This document shows, in pieces, positions 51,598 through 61,261 of a stretch of 64,000 nt of DNA; the stretch's first letter is position 1, and each line of letters opens with the position of its first letter. A model generated the notes under the pieces. It saw only the letters and a list, made by a program, of their open reading frames with translations, had not been told where the DNA came from and made no database searches. Source of the stretch: Rhodopseudomonas telluris. GTDB lineage: Bacteria; Pseudomonadota; Alphaproteobacteria; Rhizobiales; Xanthobacteraceae. The stretch spans positions 930,001 to 994,000 of the forward strand of contig NZ_JBHLWM010000005.1 of assembly GCF_042432815.1 (NCBI RefSeq), in the 5' to 3' direction. The translations under genes were made by a program, and so were the position numbers.

Positions 51598-53577
51598 CTA
51601 CTCGATCTTCGCCTTCACCGGCTCGATCACTTCGAAATTCGGCGAGAATTCGTCGAACATGCCGAACAGCTCGCGGAGCTTCAGCGGATTGCCTGTGACC
51701 CACAGGTCGCCGGTGGCGATCGCGCCGAAGAAGCTGCGCTGCTTCAGCGAGATCGCGTCGAACGTCGCCCGGTTGAGGGTGACCGAGACGTCCGCATTGT
51801 CGGACAGCCGGCCCGCCACATGGGTCAGTGCCGAGTTTTCCAGATTCATCGTGTAGGTCTGCTTCGGCTCGGTGAAGGTCCAGTTGACCACGATATGCTT
51901 GCCCTCGGCCTTGGCGGCGTTGAGCCGCACCGCGAGGAAATCGAACGCCAGATCGATCGACACGCCCTTGAGCAGTTCGGGGCTGACGGTGACGGCGTCG
52001 GTCTTGATCAGCCCGTTGCGCAGTTCCTGCGCGCCGAGCAGATAGGCGTTGCGCCAGGTCGCCGCCTCGGCCTGGTAGCCGAGCTGCTCCAGTGCGTCGG
52101 CGCCGAGCGCCCTCGCCTCCTTGTTGGATGGATCGGCGAACACCAGCTTGCTGGCGATGGTGGCGACCCAGCGATACTGCCCGGCCTTGTAGTCGTCGCG
52201 GGCACGCGCCAGCACCGCAGTGGCGCCGCCCATGTAGTCGATTTCTTTTTTGGCTTCCTCCGCACGCGGCAGCGGATTGAGATCGGCGGGATTGCCGTCG
52301 TACCAACCGAGATAGAACTGATACACCGCCTTGGCGTTGTGGCTGACCGAGCCGTAATAGCCGCGGGCCGCGAAGTCGCTGGCGAGCGACGGCGGCAGCG
52401 TCAGACGCTCGGCGATTTCGGTCGGCGTCAGGCCGTAATTCAGCAGCCGCACGGTCTGATCGTGGATGAACTTGTAGAGATCGCGCTGCTTCTTCAGATA
52501 GGAGACGACACGTTCGCGGCCCCACACCGGCCAGTGGTGCTGCGCGATCACCACGTCGGTCCGATCGCCGTAGCGGTCGATCGCCTCGCCGATATATTTG
52601 GACCACAGCCGGCCGTCCCGGATCGCGGCGCCGCGGATCGTGTAGAGATTGTGCAGCGTGTGCGTGGTGTCCTCCGCCATGTTCAGCACCTTGAACTGCG
52701 GATAGTAGGAGATCATCTCCGACGGCGCCTCCGACTCCGGCACCAGATTGAATTCGATGTCGACGCCGTCGATCCGACGCGTCTCGGTCGGCTGCTTGAT
52801 GGTGTCGTTGGGCGGGATCAGCGAGATCGGCCCCATTGCCAGTGCCTTGCCGAGACCGGCATCGACCTGCCCCTTGTCACCGACCGGCAGCGGCGCGCCG
52901 AACTGGAACTGCGCGCGGCGGCTCATCGCGTTGCCGGCGATGACGTTCTCGGCGACGGCGTGCTCCATGAAGCCTTCGGGCGCGATCACCTTGACCTTGC
53001 CGGAGGCGGCGTCCTCCGGCGTGATCAGCCCGCGCGCGCCGCCGAAATGATCGACATGGCTGTGGGTGTAGATCAGCGCCACTACCGGCTTTTTCGGCCG
53101 GTGCTGATAGTACAGGTCGAGCGCCGCCTTGGCGGTCGGCACCGTCAGCGTGGTGTCCGTGACGATCAGGCCGGTGTCGCCCTCGACGATGGTGACGTTG
53201 GCGATATCGAGGCCGCGCACCTGATAAACCCGGTCAGAGACCTGAAACAGGCCGTTGGCGAGATTGAGCCGGGCCTGCCGCCACAAACTCGGATTGACGG
53301 TGGCGGCGGACTGATCGCCGTTGAGGAAATCATAAGGCTTCAAGTTCCAGACCGGCGGCGCGCCGGCACCGCCAGCGACGATGCCGTCCGGCAGCGGCGC
53401 GATCAGGCCGCGCTGCGCATCCTCGAAATCGGCACGGTCGGCCAGCGGCAGCGCCTTGGCGACGGCCTCATTGGCGGCGCGCGTCGCCGGCTCGGCGTCG
53501 TTCGGCTGGGCCGCGGCGAATGAGAGAGGTTGTGCGAGCAGCGCCAGCACGGTGAGACAGACGGATCGACGGATCAT
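51598..53577 (-). CDS. Exported alkylsulfatase-like metallo-beta-lactamase (SdsA1 type)
   Basis: A 659-residue protein with a signal peptide (MIRRSVCLTVLALLAQPLSFAAAQ), then a metallo-beta-lactamase domain with the zinc motif HSHVDHFGG and the later EDTTHTLHNLYT, a dimerisation region, and a C-terminal SCP2-like domain (VNWTFTEPKQTYTMNLENSAL in part). This is the layout of SdsA1, which hydrolyses primary alkyl sulfates such as SDS in the periplasm. Some relatives act on secondary alkyl sulfates, so the chain specificity is open. A 7+7+7 inverted repeat lies 26-46 bases upstream of the start. Confidence 0.92.
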   Translation of the reverse strand: MIRRSVCLTVLALLAQPLSFAAAQPNDAEPATRAANEAVAKALPLADRADFEDAQRGLIAPLPDGIVAGGAGAPPVWNLKPYDFLNGDQSAATVNPSLWRQARLNLANGLFQVSDRVYQVRGLDIANVTIVEGDTGLIVTDTTLTVPTAKAALDLYYQHRPKKPVVALIYTHSHVDHFGGARGLITPEDAASGKVKVIAPEGFMEHAVAENVIAGNAMSRRAQFQFGAPLPVGDKGQVDAGLGKALAMGPISLIPPNDTIKQPTETRRIDGVDIEFNLVPESEAPSEMISYYPQFKVLNMAEDTTHTLHNLYTIRGAAIRDGRLWSKYIGEAIDRYGDRTDVVIAQHHWPVWGRERVVSYLKKQRDLYKFIHDQTVRLLNYGLTPTEIAERLTLPPSLASDFAARGYYGSVSHNAKAVYQFYLGWYDGNPADLNPLPRAEEAKKEIDYMGGATAVLARARDDYKAGQYRWVATIASKLVFADPSNKEARALGADALEQLGYQAEAATWRNAYLLGAQELRNGLIKTDAVTVSPELLKGVSIDLAFDFLAVRLNAAKAEGKHIVVNWTFTEPKQTYTMNLENSALTHVAGRLSDNADVSVTLNRATFDAISLKQRSFFGAIATGDLWVTGNPLKLRELFGMFDEFSPNFEVIEPVKAKIE

Positions 53578-53602
53578 CGGGGGCTCGGATCGGAAGCGGG
53601 CG

Positions 53603-53623
53603 GGAACCGCAGCTTACGGTTCC
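53603..53623. promoter_or_regulatory. GGAACCG-N7-CGGTTCC inverted repeat
   Basis: A perfect 7-bp dyad sits 26-46 bases upstream of the alkylsulfatase start and about 155 bases before uvrB. Its place suits an operator of the former. It is an inverted, not direct, GAAC/GTTC repeat, so it is not the alphaproteobacterial LexA site. Confidence 0.45.
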
Positions 53624-53777
53624 GACGTGCGAAGGAAAGACCCGCGAATGCATTCGCAACGCCATTCGTGACGGGCGCTGCGATGCAGCAGAATTTTCCC
53701 CGGACTGCGGGACTCCGGTGGTTACTTCCGCGCCGCCGGTCTTTCATCGTCCCCCGACTCTGCCCATATTCACCGCG

Positions 53778-56700
53778 ATGGCGAAATCTCCCGACACTCC
53801 GAAAAAGCCGGCCGCGAAATCCACCCGCGCGCCGAAATCCAAGGCGCATCGTCCCGACGTGAAGCCGATCGGGCCGGCGCTGGCCGAGTTGCTCAATCCG
53901 GCGCTGAACCGCGGCGAGGCCGGCCTCGGCTCGGGCACCGGCCTGCAGCCGCCGCCGGACAATTCCCGCGACCGCCGCACCGGCGGCGAGGCCGCGGTGC
54001 ATCGCGGCCGCGCGTCGACGCCGAAGAGCTTTCCGGGTGATGGCGGCGCGCCAAGGCCGACCCCGCTGCAGCCATATCCGCAGCCGCAAGGCTCCCCTCC
54101 CCCTCGCGGGGGCGGGTCGTCGGGGGTCGAGGGCCACGGGCAGGGCTTTGCTGAAGCCCCGCAGGCCAACTACGGCACCGCCGCCACCATTCCGACGCTC
54201 GATCCGGAACTGGCGCGACAGCTCGGGCTGCCGACCGAAGAGGACGACGCCGAGGCGCTGGCGCGACCGCCGCGCAGCAAGATGGAAGCGCTCGGCGTCA
54301 AGGCCACCGCCGACGCGCTTGAGAACCTGATCCGCGACGGCCGCCCCGAGTTCAAGGGCGAGGACGGCGGCGTCAAGCTGTGGGTGCCGCACCGGCCGCC
54401 GCGGCCGGAGAAATCCGAAGGCGGCGTGCGCTTCGTCATCAAGTCGGACTACGAGCCCAAGGGCGATCAGCCGACCGCCATCAAGGATCTGGTCGAAGGC
54501 ATCGACCGCAACGATCGCACCCAGGTGCTGCTCGGCGTCACCGGCTCGGGCAAAACCTACACCATGGCCAAGGTGATCGAGGCGACGCAGCGCCCGGCGA
54601 TCATTCTGGCGCCGAACAAGACGCTGGCGGCGCAGCTCTACGGCGAGTTCAAGAACTTCTTCCCCGACAACGCCGTCGAATACTTCGTCTCCTATTACGA
54701 CTACTACCAGCCCGAGGCCTACGTCCCGCGCACCGACACCTATATCGAGAAGGATTCGTCGATCAACGAGCAGATCGACCGGATGCGCCACGCCGCGACC
54801 CGTGCGCTCTTGGAGCGCGACGACGTCATCATCGTCGCCTCGGTGTCGTGCATCTACGGTATCGGCTCGGTCGAGACCTATACGGCGATGACCTTTGCGG
54901 TGAAGCGCGGCGAGCGCATCGACCAGCGGCAACTCATCGCCGACCTGGTAGCGCTGCAATACAAGCGCACCCAGGCCGACTTCTCGCGCGGCACCTTCCG
55001 GGTGCGCGGCGACGTCATAGACATCTTCCCGGCGCACTACGAGGATCGCGCCTGGCGGATCAAGACGTTCGGCGACGAGATCGAGGCGATCGAGGAATTC
55101 GACCCGCTCACCGGCCACAAGCAGGACGAGCTCGAATTCGTCAAGATCTACGCCAATTCGCACTACGTGACGCCGCGGCCGACGCTGATCCAGGCGATCT
55201 CCTCGATCAAGACCGAGCTGAAATGGCGGCTCGATCAGCTGCACGCGCAAGGCCGCCTGCTCGAAGCGCAGCGGCTGGAGCAGCGTACAACGTTTGACAT
55301 CGAGATGATGGAAGCGACCGGCAGCTGCGCCGGCATCGAGAACTACTCACGCTATCTGACCGGCCGCCGGCCCGGCGAACCGCCGCCGACGCTGTTCGAA
55401 TACGTTCCCGACAACGCACTGGTGTTCGCCGACGAAAGTCACGTCTCGATCCCGCAGATCGGCGCGATGTTCAAGGGCGACTTCCGCCGCAAGGCGACGC
55501 TGGCCGAATACGGCTTCCGACTGCCGTCCTGCATGGACAACCGGCCGCTGCGCTTCGAAGAGTGGGACATGATGCGGCCGCAGACGGTCGCGGTGTCGGC
55601 GACGCCTGCGGCGTGGGAGCTCAACGAGAGCGGCGGCGTGTTCGTCGAGCAGGTCATTCGCCCCACCGGGCTGATCGACCCGCCGGTCGATATCCGCCCG
55701 GCGCGCACGCAGGTCGACGATCTCGTCGGCGAAGTCCGCGCCACCGCGGCGCGCGGCTATCGCACGCTGATCACCGTGCTGACCAAGCGGATGGCCGAGG
55801 ACCTCACCGAGTTCCTGCACGAGCAGGGCATCCGCGTGCGCTACATGCACAGCGACATCGACACCATCGAGCGTATCGAGATCATCCGCGACCTGCGGCT
55901 CGGCGCGTTCGACGCGCTGGTCGGCATCAACCTGCTGCGCGAAGGCCTCGACATTCCCGAATGCGCGCTGGTCGCCATCCTCGACGCGGACAAGGAAGGC
56001 TTTTTGCGCAGCGAAACGTCGCTCATCCAGACCATCGGCCGAGCCGCGCGAAATGTCGACGGCAAGGTGATCCTCTACGCCGACCACGTGACAGGCTCGA
56101 TGCAGCGCGCGATGGACGAGACGTCGCGGCGTCGCGAGAAGCAGGTCGAGTACAACACCGCCCACGGCATCACGCCGGAGAGCGTCAAGAAGTCGATCGG
56201 CGACATTTTGAATAGCGTGTACGAGCGCGACCACGTGCTGGTCGAGATCGGCGACGGCCAGGGCTCCGGCTTCACCGACGACGCCGCGGTGATCGGCCAC
56301 AATTTCGAGGCGGTGCTGGCCGATCTCGAAACACGGATGCGCGAAGCCGCCGCCGATCTGAACTTCGAGGAAGCCGCGCGGCTGCGCGACGAGGTGAAAC
56401 GCCTGCGCGCCACCGAGCTGGCGGTGATCGACGACCCGACGGTGAAACAGCGCAAGGTCGCCGACAAGGCGGGCAGCTACAAGGGCGACAAGAAATACGG
56501 CGCGGCCGCCAATCTGCCGAAACTCTCGACCGAGCGCGGCGGCAACAACACCCCGCGCAGCAAGGTGCACAAGCCCGACCTCGACGAGATGGGGATCGCC
56601 GGCTACCACGAAGTCAAGAAAGTCCAACGCCCCCGACCGCGCAAGCCGACGCTCGACGAGATGGGACCGGGGACGGAGAGCAAGATCTATCAGCCCAAGA

Positions 56701-56789
56701 CCAGCCGCGACTCTGGTCCCGAATTCGGCCCCGCCCCGCGCTCAACCGGCGGCGCGCCGGGGCATCGGGGCGGGTGGAAGAAGAGGTAA
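53778..56789 (+). CDS. uvrB: Excinuclease ABC subunit B with long N- and C-terminal extensions
   Basis: A 1003-residue UvrB; the usual length is about 670. Residues 1-215 are a basic, proline/glycine-rich extension that includes a translated repeat (see 54089-54160). The core has Walker A GVTGSGKTYTMAKV (about 253), the beta-hairpin YYDYYQPEAYVP, helicase motifs DESHVSIPQIG and the UvrC-binding UVR motif LNFEEAARLRDEVKRL (about 865). The last 120 residues are basic and disordered. ATG at 53778 is preferred to GTG at 53718. It loads on damaged DNA in nucleotide excision repair. Single gene. Confidence 0.95.
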   Translation: MAKSPDTPKKPAAKSTRAPKSKAHRPDVKPIGPALAELLNPALNRGEAGLGSGTGLQPPPDNSRDRRTGGEAAVHRGRASTPKSFPGDGGAPRPTPLQPYPQPQGSPPPRGGGSSGVEGHGQGFAEAPQANYGTAATIPTLDPELARQLGLPTEEDDAEALARPPRSKMEALGVKATADALENLIRDGRPEFKGEDGGVKLWVPHRPPRPEKSEGGVRFVIKSDYEPKGDQPTAIKDLVEGIDRNDRTQVLLGVTGSGKTYTMAKVIEATQRPAIILAPNKTLAAQLYGEFKNFFPDNAVEYFVSYYDYYQPEAYVPRTDTYIEKDSSINEQIDRMRHAATRALLERDDVIIVASVSCIYGIGSVETYTAMTFAVKRGERIDQRQLIADLVALQYKRTQADFSRGTFRVRGDVIDIFPAHYEDRAWRIKTFGDEIEAIEEFDPLTGHKQDELEFVKIYANSHYVTPRPTLIQAISSIKTELKWRLDQLHAQGRLLEAQRLEQRTTFDIEMMEATGSCAGIENYSRYLTGRRPGEPPPTLFEYVPDNALVFADESHVSIPQIGAMFKGDFRRKATLAEYGFRLPSCMDNRPLRFEEWDMMRPQTVAVSATPAAWELNESGGVFVEQVIRPTGLIDPPVDIRPARTQVDDLVGEVRATAARGYRTLITVLTKRMAEDLTEFLHEQGIRVRYMHSDIDTIERIEIIRDLRLGAFDALVGINLLREGLDIPECALVAILDADKEGFLRSETSLIQTIGRAARNVDGKVILYADHVTGSMQRAMDETSRRREKQVEYNTAHGITPESVKKSIGDILNSVYERDHVLVEIGDGQGSGFTDDAAVIGHNFEAVLADLETRMREAAADLNFEEAARLRDEVKRLRATELAVIDDPTVKQRKVADKAGSYKGDKKYGAAANLPKLSTERGGNNTPRSKVHKPDLDEMGIAGYHEVKKVQRPRPRKPTLDEMGPGTESKIYQPKTSRDSGPEFGPAPRSTGGAPGHRGGWKKR
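54089..54160. repeat. Intergenic-type palindromic repeat embedded in uvrB
   Basis: CTCCCCTCCCCCTCGCGGGG (from 54092) is followed by GCGGGTCGTCGGGGGTCGAG and a second hairpin GGGCTT-TGCTG-AAGCCC (54143-54159). The G/C-run structure resembles intergenic repeats of the window, but here it is read in frame as a Gly/Pro/Ser-rich stretch (residues about 104-127). Confidence 0.65.
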
Positions 56790-56791
56790 CT

Positions 56792-57115
56792 CTAAACAGG
56801 CGGAGTGGTTAGCACGGCAGCCGCATCCTCCGCCTGGTTGGAATGCTCCACCAGCACGTACTCCCCTTTCGTCAGCGTCGCAGCACTCGCTGTAACCACC
56901 GCGCGCTTCGGGCAAATGCCGAGGCAGCCGGCGGTGACGAGCTTGGCGCGCTTGCCGCCGTGCGCGGCAGCTGCCTGCTTCAGTTCCGTTTTCAGCGCCT
57001 GCTTGAGCTTCTTGCCGCCGTCGATCCGCGACAGGCACTTGCCGCAGATCAGCACCGGCGGCGGGCGTTTGGGACGGGCGATGATGGGGGAGGATTTGGT
57101 GGGCATGATCGTCAT
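56792..57115 (-). CDS. Thioredoxin-like [2Fe-2S] ferredoxin
   Basis: A 107-residue protein with the (2Fe-2S) ferredoxin-like thioredoxin fold: PVLICGKCLSR near residue 20 and VTAGCLGICPKRAVV near 62, giving four cluster cysteines in the C-x2-C ... C-x3-C arrangement (second set CLGIC). A basic helix lies between. ATG at 57115 or 57106 may start it. It may be a small electron carrier or metal-binding protein. It is divergent from the DpnI-like gene. Confidence 0.75.
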   Translation of the reverse strand: MTIMPTKSSPIIARPKRPPPVLICGKCLSRIDGGKKLKQALKTELKQAAAAHGGKRAKLVTAGCLGICPKRAVVTASAATLTKGEYVLVEHSNQAEDAAAVLTTPPV

Positions 57116-57182
57116 ATAGGGACGATCCCCTCTACTCCAAACGCCGCTCTTTATTCATCGCAGTTATTTGTTAGGTTGAGCC

Positions 57183-57950
57183 ATGAAGCTCGGCTTTGAA
57201 GAAACGCAGACGGCCTACACCAGCGGCTCACAGAATGCCCGGGTCTGGACAGAGACCTGGGTGAAGACCTGGGCATACTGTCCGCATTGCGGTCATCCGC
57301 AGATTTCGCAATTCCCCAACAACAAGCCACTGGCCGACTTCTACTGCTCCTCCTGTCAGGAAGAGTTCGAGCTGAAGAGCCAGAAGACTAGATTTGGCTC
57401 GACGGTAGCCGACGGCGCGTACAAAACGAAATGCGAACGTCTGGCTGAGAGTAACAATCCGAACTTGCTGTTGATGAATTACGATCGCAAATCGCTCGAA
57501 GTCATCAATCTCTTTATCGTACCGAAGCACTTCTTCGTCCGGGAGATCATCGAGGCGCGAAAACCCCTGTCACCGACGGCCCGCCGCGCCGGCTGGATCG
57601 GATCGAACATTTTGCTCGGCCGTATTCCAGAGTCAGGTAAGATACACATCGTCCAGAACCGGAGCATCCGCCCGAAAGACCTTGTGCTGGAAGAATGGCA
57701 GAAGACGCTTTTTCTCCGGCAGGAATCTCTCGAGACAAAGGGCTGGCTGCTCGATGTTATGAACTGTGTCGAGTCGATCGGCAGACCGGAGTTCTCGCTG
57801 GATGAGGTCTACGCTTTCGATCGACACCTGAGCAAGCTCTACCCGGGAAACCAGAACGTTCGACCGAAGATTCGACAGCAGCTTCAGTATCTGCGGGACC
57901 GTGGGCTCCTCGAATTCGTGGGGCGAGGAAATTATCGCTTGATCAAATGA
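57183..57950 (+). CDS. DpnI-family methyl-directed restriction endonuclease
   Basis: A 255-residue protein collinear over its whole length with DpnI of pneumococcus, which cuts Gm6ATC. The zinc site is C33-x2-C36 (CPHCG) and C55-x2-C58 (YCSSC). The catalytic PD-ExK residues are D52 (LADFYC), E63 and K65 (FELKSQ), with DpnI's spacing of eleven and two. Between them and the end are KPLSPTARRAGWIG and a C-terminal winged helix (KIRQQLQYLRDRGLLEF, GRGNYR), the second methyl-DNA reader in DpnI. GC is about 53% against 65-70% around, suggesting transfer. No methylase is adjacent, as expected for an enzyme that cuts methylated DNA. Plus-strand partner: the zinc-ribbon gene 10 bases on. Confidence 0.93.
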   Translation: MKLGFEETQTAYTSGSQNARVWTETWVKTWAYCPHCGHPQISQFPNNKPLADFYCSSCQEEFELKSQKTRFGSTVADGAYKTKCERLAESNNPNLLLMNYDRKSLEVINLFIVPKHFFVREIIEARKPLSPTARRAGWIGSNILLGRIPESGKIHIVQNRSIRPKDLVLEEWQKTLFLRQESLETKGWLLDVMNCVESIGRPEFSLDEVYAFDRHLSKLYPGNQNVRPKIRQQLQYLRDRGLLEFVGRGNYRLIK

Positions 57951-57960
57951 GGAAGCGAGC

Positions 57961-58233
57961 TTGGCTTGGTTTCTCAATATCTACCGATGTGACCGTTGCG
58001 GTCGCTTTTGGAGCGACGAGTGGTCCTGCATGTGCGACGACGATTGCCCGCATTGCGGGGCTCGCCACATGTCACCGCTCGACAGCAATGATCTGACTGA
58101 CTTGATCGTCCAAGAGGGCAAGAAATTCGTCGCTATGCGCTCGCCCAAAACTGCGGAACATCATCCGGACTATCGAGAATTAGGACGCTTCCCGACCAGG
58201 AAGAAGGCCGCGGCCTTCTTGGCGAGGAATTAG
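57961..58233 (+). CDS. Small zinc-ribbon protein linked to the DpnI-like gene
   Basis: A 90-residue protein read from TTG at 57961, with GAGGAAGCG just upstream overlapping the end of the endonuclease gene. Seven cysteines occur near the N-terminus in the order CDRCGRFW, CMCDDDCPHCGA, enough for one or two zinc ribbons; the C-terminal half (RSPKTAEHHPDYRELGRFPT) is unrecognised. Small proteins of this kind are widespread with no known role. Ten bases of spacing imply co-transcription with the endonuclease. It might bind DNA or modulate the enzyme (inference). Confidence 0.75.
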   Translation: MAWFLNIYRCDRCGRFWSDEWSCMCDDDCPHCGARHMSPLDSNDLTDLIVQEGKKFVAMRSPKTAEHHPDYRELGRFPTRKKAAAFLARN

Positions 58234-58296
58234 CTCGACGTCTCTTCGATGTGTGGACGCAGTGACATCCCCGCTCCAGCCCCGACACGCACCGAC

Positions 58297-58413
58297 CTCA
58301 TCCTGAGGAGCCCGGCGAAGCCCGCAGGGCGAAGCCGGGCGTCTCGAAGGATGGCGACGAGTCTGTGCCGCCTCATGGTTCGAGACGGCGCTGCGCGCCT
58401 CCTCACCATGAGG
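58297..58413. repeat. Palindromic repeat, family D, copy 3
   Basis: CTCATCCTGAGGAGCCCGG..GGGCGTCTCGAAGGATG and CTCATGGTTCGAGACGGCG..CGCGCCTCCTCACCATGAG. It lies in the 305-base gap 58234-58538 that closes the DpnI-like island. Confidence 0.8.
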
Positions 58414-58434
58414 GACCGTGGTCGGACGACGAAA

Positions 58435-58465
58435 CAAAAAAGGGCGGCGCAGGACGCCGCCCTTT
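58435..58465 (-). terminator. Rho-independent terminator of the thiolase gene
   Basis: GGGCGGCG (58442-58449) and CGCCGCCC (58455-58462) form the stem with A/T runs on both sides; on the minus strand TTTTTTG follows. It may also stop plus-strand transcription from the island. Confidence 0.8.
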
Positions 58466-58538
58466 TCAGTTAGTTCAGTTCCTCAACGCCGCACGGACTA
58501 CCCGATGTCGCCATAGGCGTGCGAAACTGCTCCTCGCC

Positions 58539-59792
<1,254 letters not shown>

Positions 59793-59971
59793 TTCTTGTT
59801 CTCCCTGTTGTTGTCTGATTTATCGGGGTTGTTTATCGGGGCTTGGCGGCGAGATTGTCCGAGCCGGCCGTGAAGTCAAGCCTTGCGCGCGCTGTGGCGA
59901 ATTGCCATTCCGCGCGGGCGCACGCATATTCCGCCGCGACGAATGTCAGGCGACTTTGGGGGACGACAGGA

Positions 59972-60382
59972 ATGGCCGACGCCGATCTGGATGGCATCAT
60001 CCGGCAGCTCGCGAAGCAGCAGAACAAGACGCTCACCGGCGCGGTGAAGGCGCGGCGCGATCACTATCTCGGCCTCGCCGCCAAGGCCAAGGACGCGGCC
60101 GGCAAGGCCCGCGCGAAGGCGCTGGCGCAGGCGGCGATGGAGCAAGGACAGGCGGCCGCCAAGCGGCTGCAGGTCGCCGCCGACAATGCCGCCGACTCCT
60201 ATGCGCGCGCGATGCGACGCGCGGTCGAGATCGCCGCGAGCGAACAGAGCAAGGCGATCGCCAAGGCAGCGGACAAGCCGGCCACGGCCGCTCCCGCGAA
60301 GAGCGCAGCCAAGGCTGCGGGCGGCAAAGCCAAGCAGCCCAAGGCGAAGACAAAGGCAAAGGCGCGGAAAGCCAAATCCTGA
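59972..60382 (+). CDS. Histone H1-like Lys/Ala-rich protein
   Basis: A 136-residue basic protein. The N-terminal 90 residues are mostly helical, rich in Ala, Lys and Gln (KAKDAAGKARAKALAQAAME), and the last 45 are a Lys/Ala/Pro tail (KAKQPKAKTKAKARKAKS) like bacterial H1-type proteins. It probably binds DNA without sequence preference. ATG at 59972 gives the family-like start MADADLDGIIRQ. A GC hairpin follows the stop. Confidence 0.75.
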   Translation: MADADLDGIIRQLAKQQNKTLTGAVKARRDHYLGLAAKAKDAAGKARAKALAQAAMEQGQAAAKRLQVAADNAADSYARAMRRAVEIAASEQSKAIAKAADKPATAAPAKSAAKAAGGKAKQPKAKTKAKARKAKS

Positions 60383-60829
60383 TCAAGGCTCTGCGCACGC
60401 GACATCGTGCGCGGAGAACCGTACGCCGGAGTACGCGGTGCCCCACCCGATCGGTGTGGCCTTAAGGCGAATCACCTGCTGATCCGAGCGCCATTGGTTG
60501 CCGCGCAGCCCTCGCGGTCGGTTCTTTGCTCGCAACGCACACCTCTGCTCAGTGCATAGCCGGCTGGGAGTTCCTGGCCGGGCTTCCTTTATTCTGGCGA
60601 TCGGGACGCTTATCGAGCGATAAAAGCAGCGCTGGCGAAGCTTTGCCTCGGGGGCAGGCGCCTCTGTGACGGCACGACATTTGTGCATTGCACAATGTGA
60701 GTTGATTTTTAGTTTTAACGCATCTAATTCGCCTTCTCATTAGCAGCAATGGCGACAGGCGTGGCGACGAGGATGTCGCCTTCGGCTCCATTGCCGACGC
60801 CCATTCCGTTCCACAATCCGGAATTTCAG
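60383..60829. other. 447-base gap without a clear gene
   Basis: Apart from the hairpin at its left end I see no gene or repeat family. Base composition drops near 60670-60740. An in-frame ATG for the following gene lies at 60749 but has no good ribosome site. Confidence 0.5.
60393..60412. terminator. GC-rich hairpin after the histone-like gene
   Basis: GCGCACG (60393-60399) and CGTGCGC (60406-60412) form a perfect stem with a six-base loop, ten bases after the stop. There is no T-run, so its role as terminator is uncertain. Confidence 0.45.
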
Positions 60830-61261
60830 ATGACAGAGCATAATCTCTGGCGTTTCTCGCGTGCGTTGCATCGCGCCCTGAACGAAGGCCGCGATCAAGA
60901 GCTCGCGGACATGATCGACGAAGACATCGACTGGGCCATGTACGGCCCGATCGAGATGTTTCCGTTCTTCGGCGCCCGCCACGGCAAGGCGGCGGTGCTG
61001 GACGTCTGCCGGCAGATCGCCGACAACATCCGTATCCATCGCTTCGACCGCGAGGCGATCATGCTCGGCGTTGATACGTCGGCGTCGATGATCCGCTACT
61101 CACTCACGGCGCTCGATACCAACAAGCCGATCAGCCTGCGGATGGCGCAGTTCGCCCAATTCCGGCACGGCAAACTCGTCAACATGCGGATCCTGATCGA
61201 CACCTTCGATCTGGTCGAACAAGCGCTCGGCCAGCCGATCGCGCTGCCGCGGATTGCCTGA
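60830..61261 (+). CDS. SnoaL/NTF2-like protein
   Basis: A 143-residue NTF2-fold protein: FSRALHRALNEGRDQELADMI, DWAMYGPIEMFPFFGARHGK and a C-terminal strand region RMAQFAQFRHGKLVNMRILIDT. This fold appears in polyketide cyclases, dehydratases and small-ligand binders, so the substrate is open. ATG at 60830 (MTEHNLW) fits domain length; an upstream ATG at 60749 would add 27 residues of low complexity. Confidence 0.75.
   Translation: MTEHNLWRFSRALHRALNEGRDQELADMIDEDIDWAMYGPIEMFPFFGARHGKAAVLDVCRQIADNIRIHRFDREAIMLGVDTSASMIRYSLTALDTNKPISLRMAQFAQFRHGKLVNMRILIDTFDLVEQALGQPIALPRIA

Noticed and set aside
57183..57950. Adjacent DNA methylase expected for a restriction system
   Set aside because: None is present. 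A DpnI-type enzyme cuts methylated DNA, so a protective methylase is not needed.
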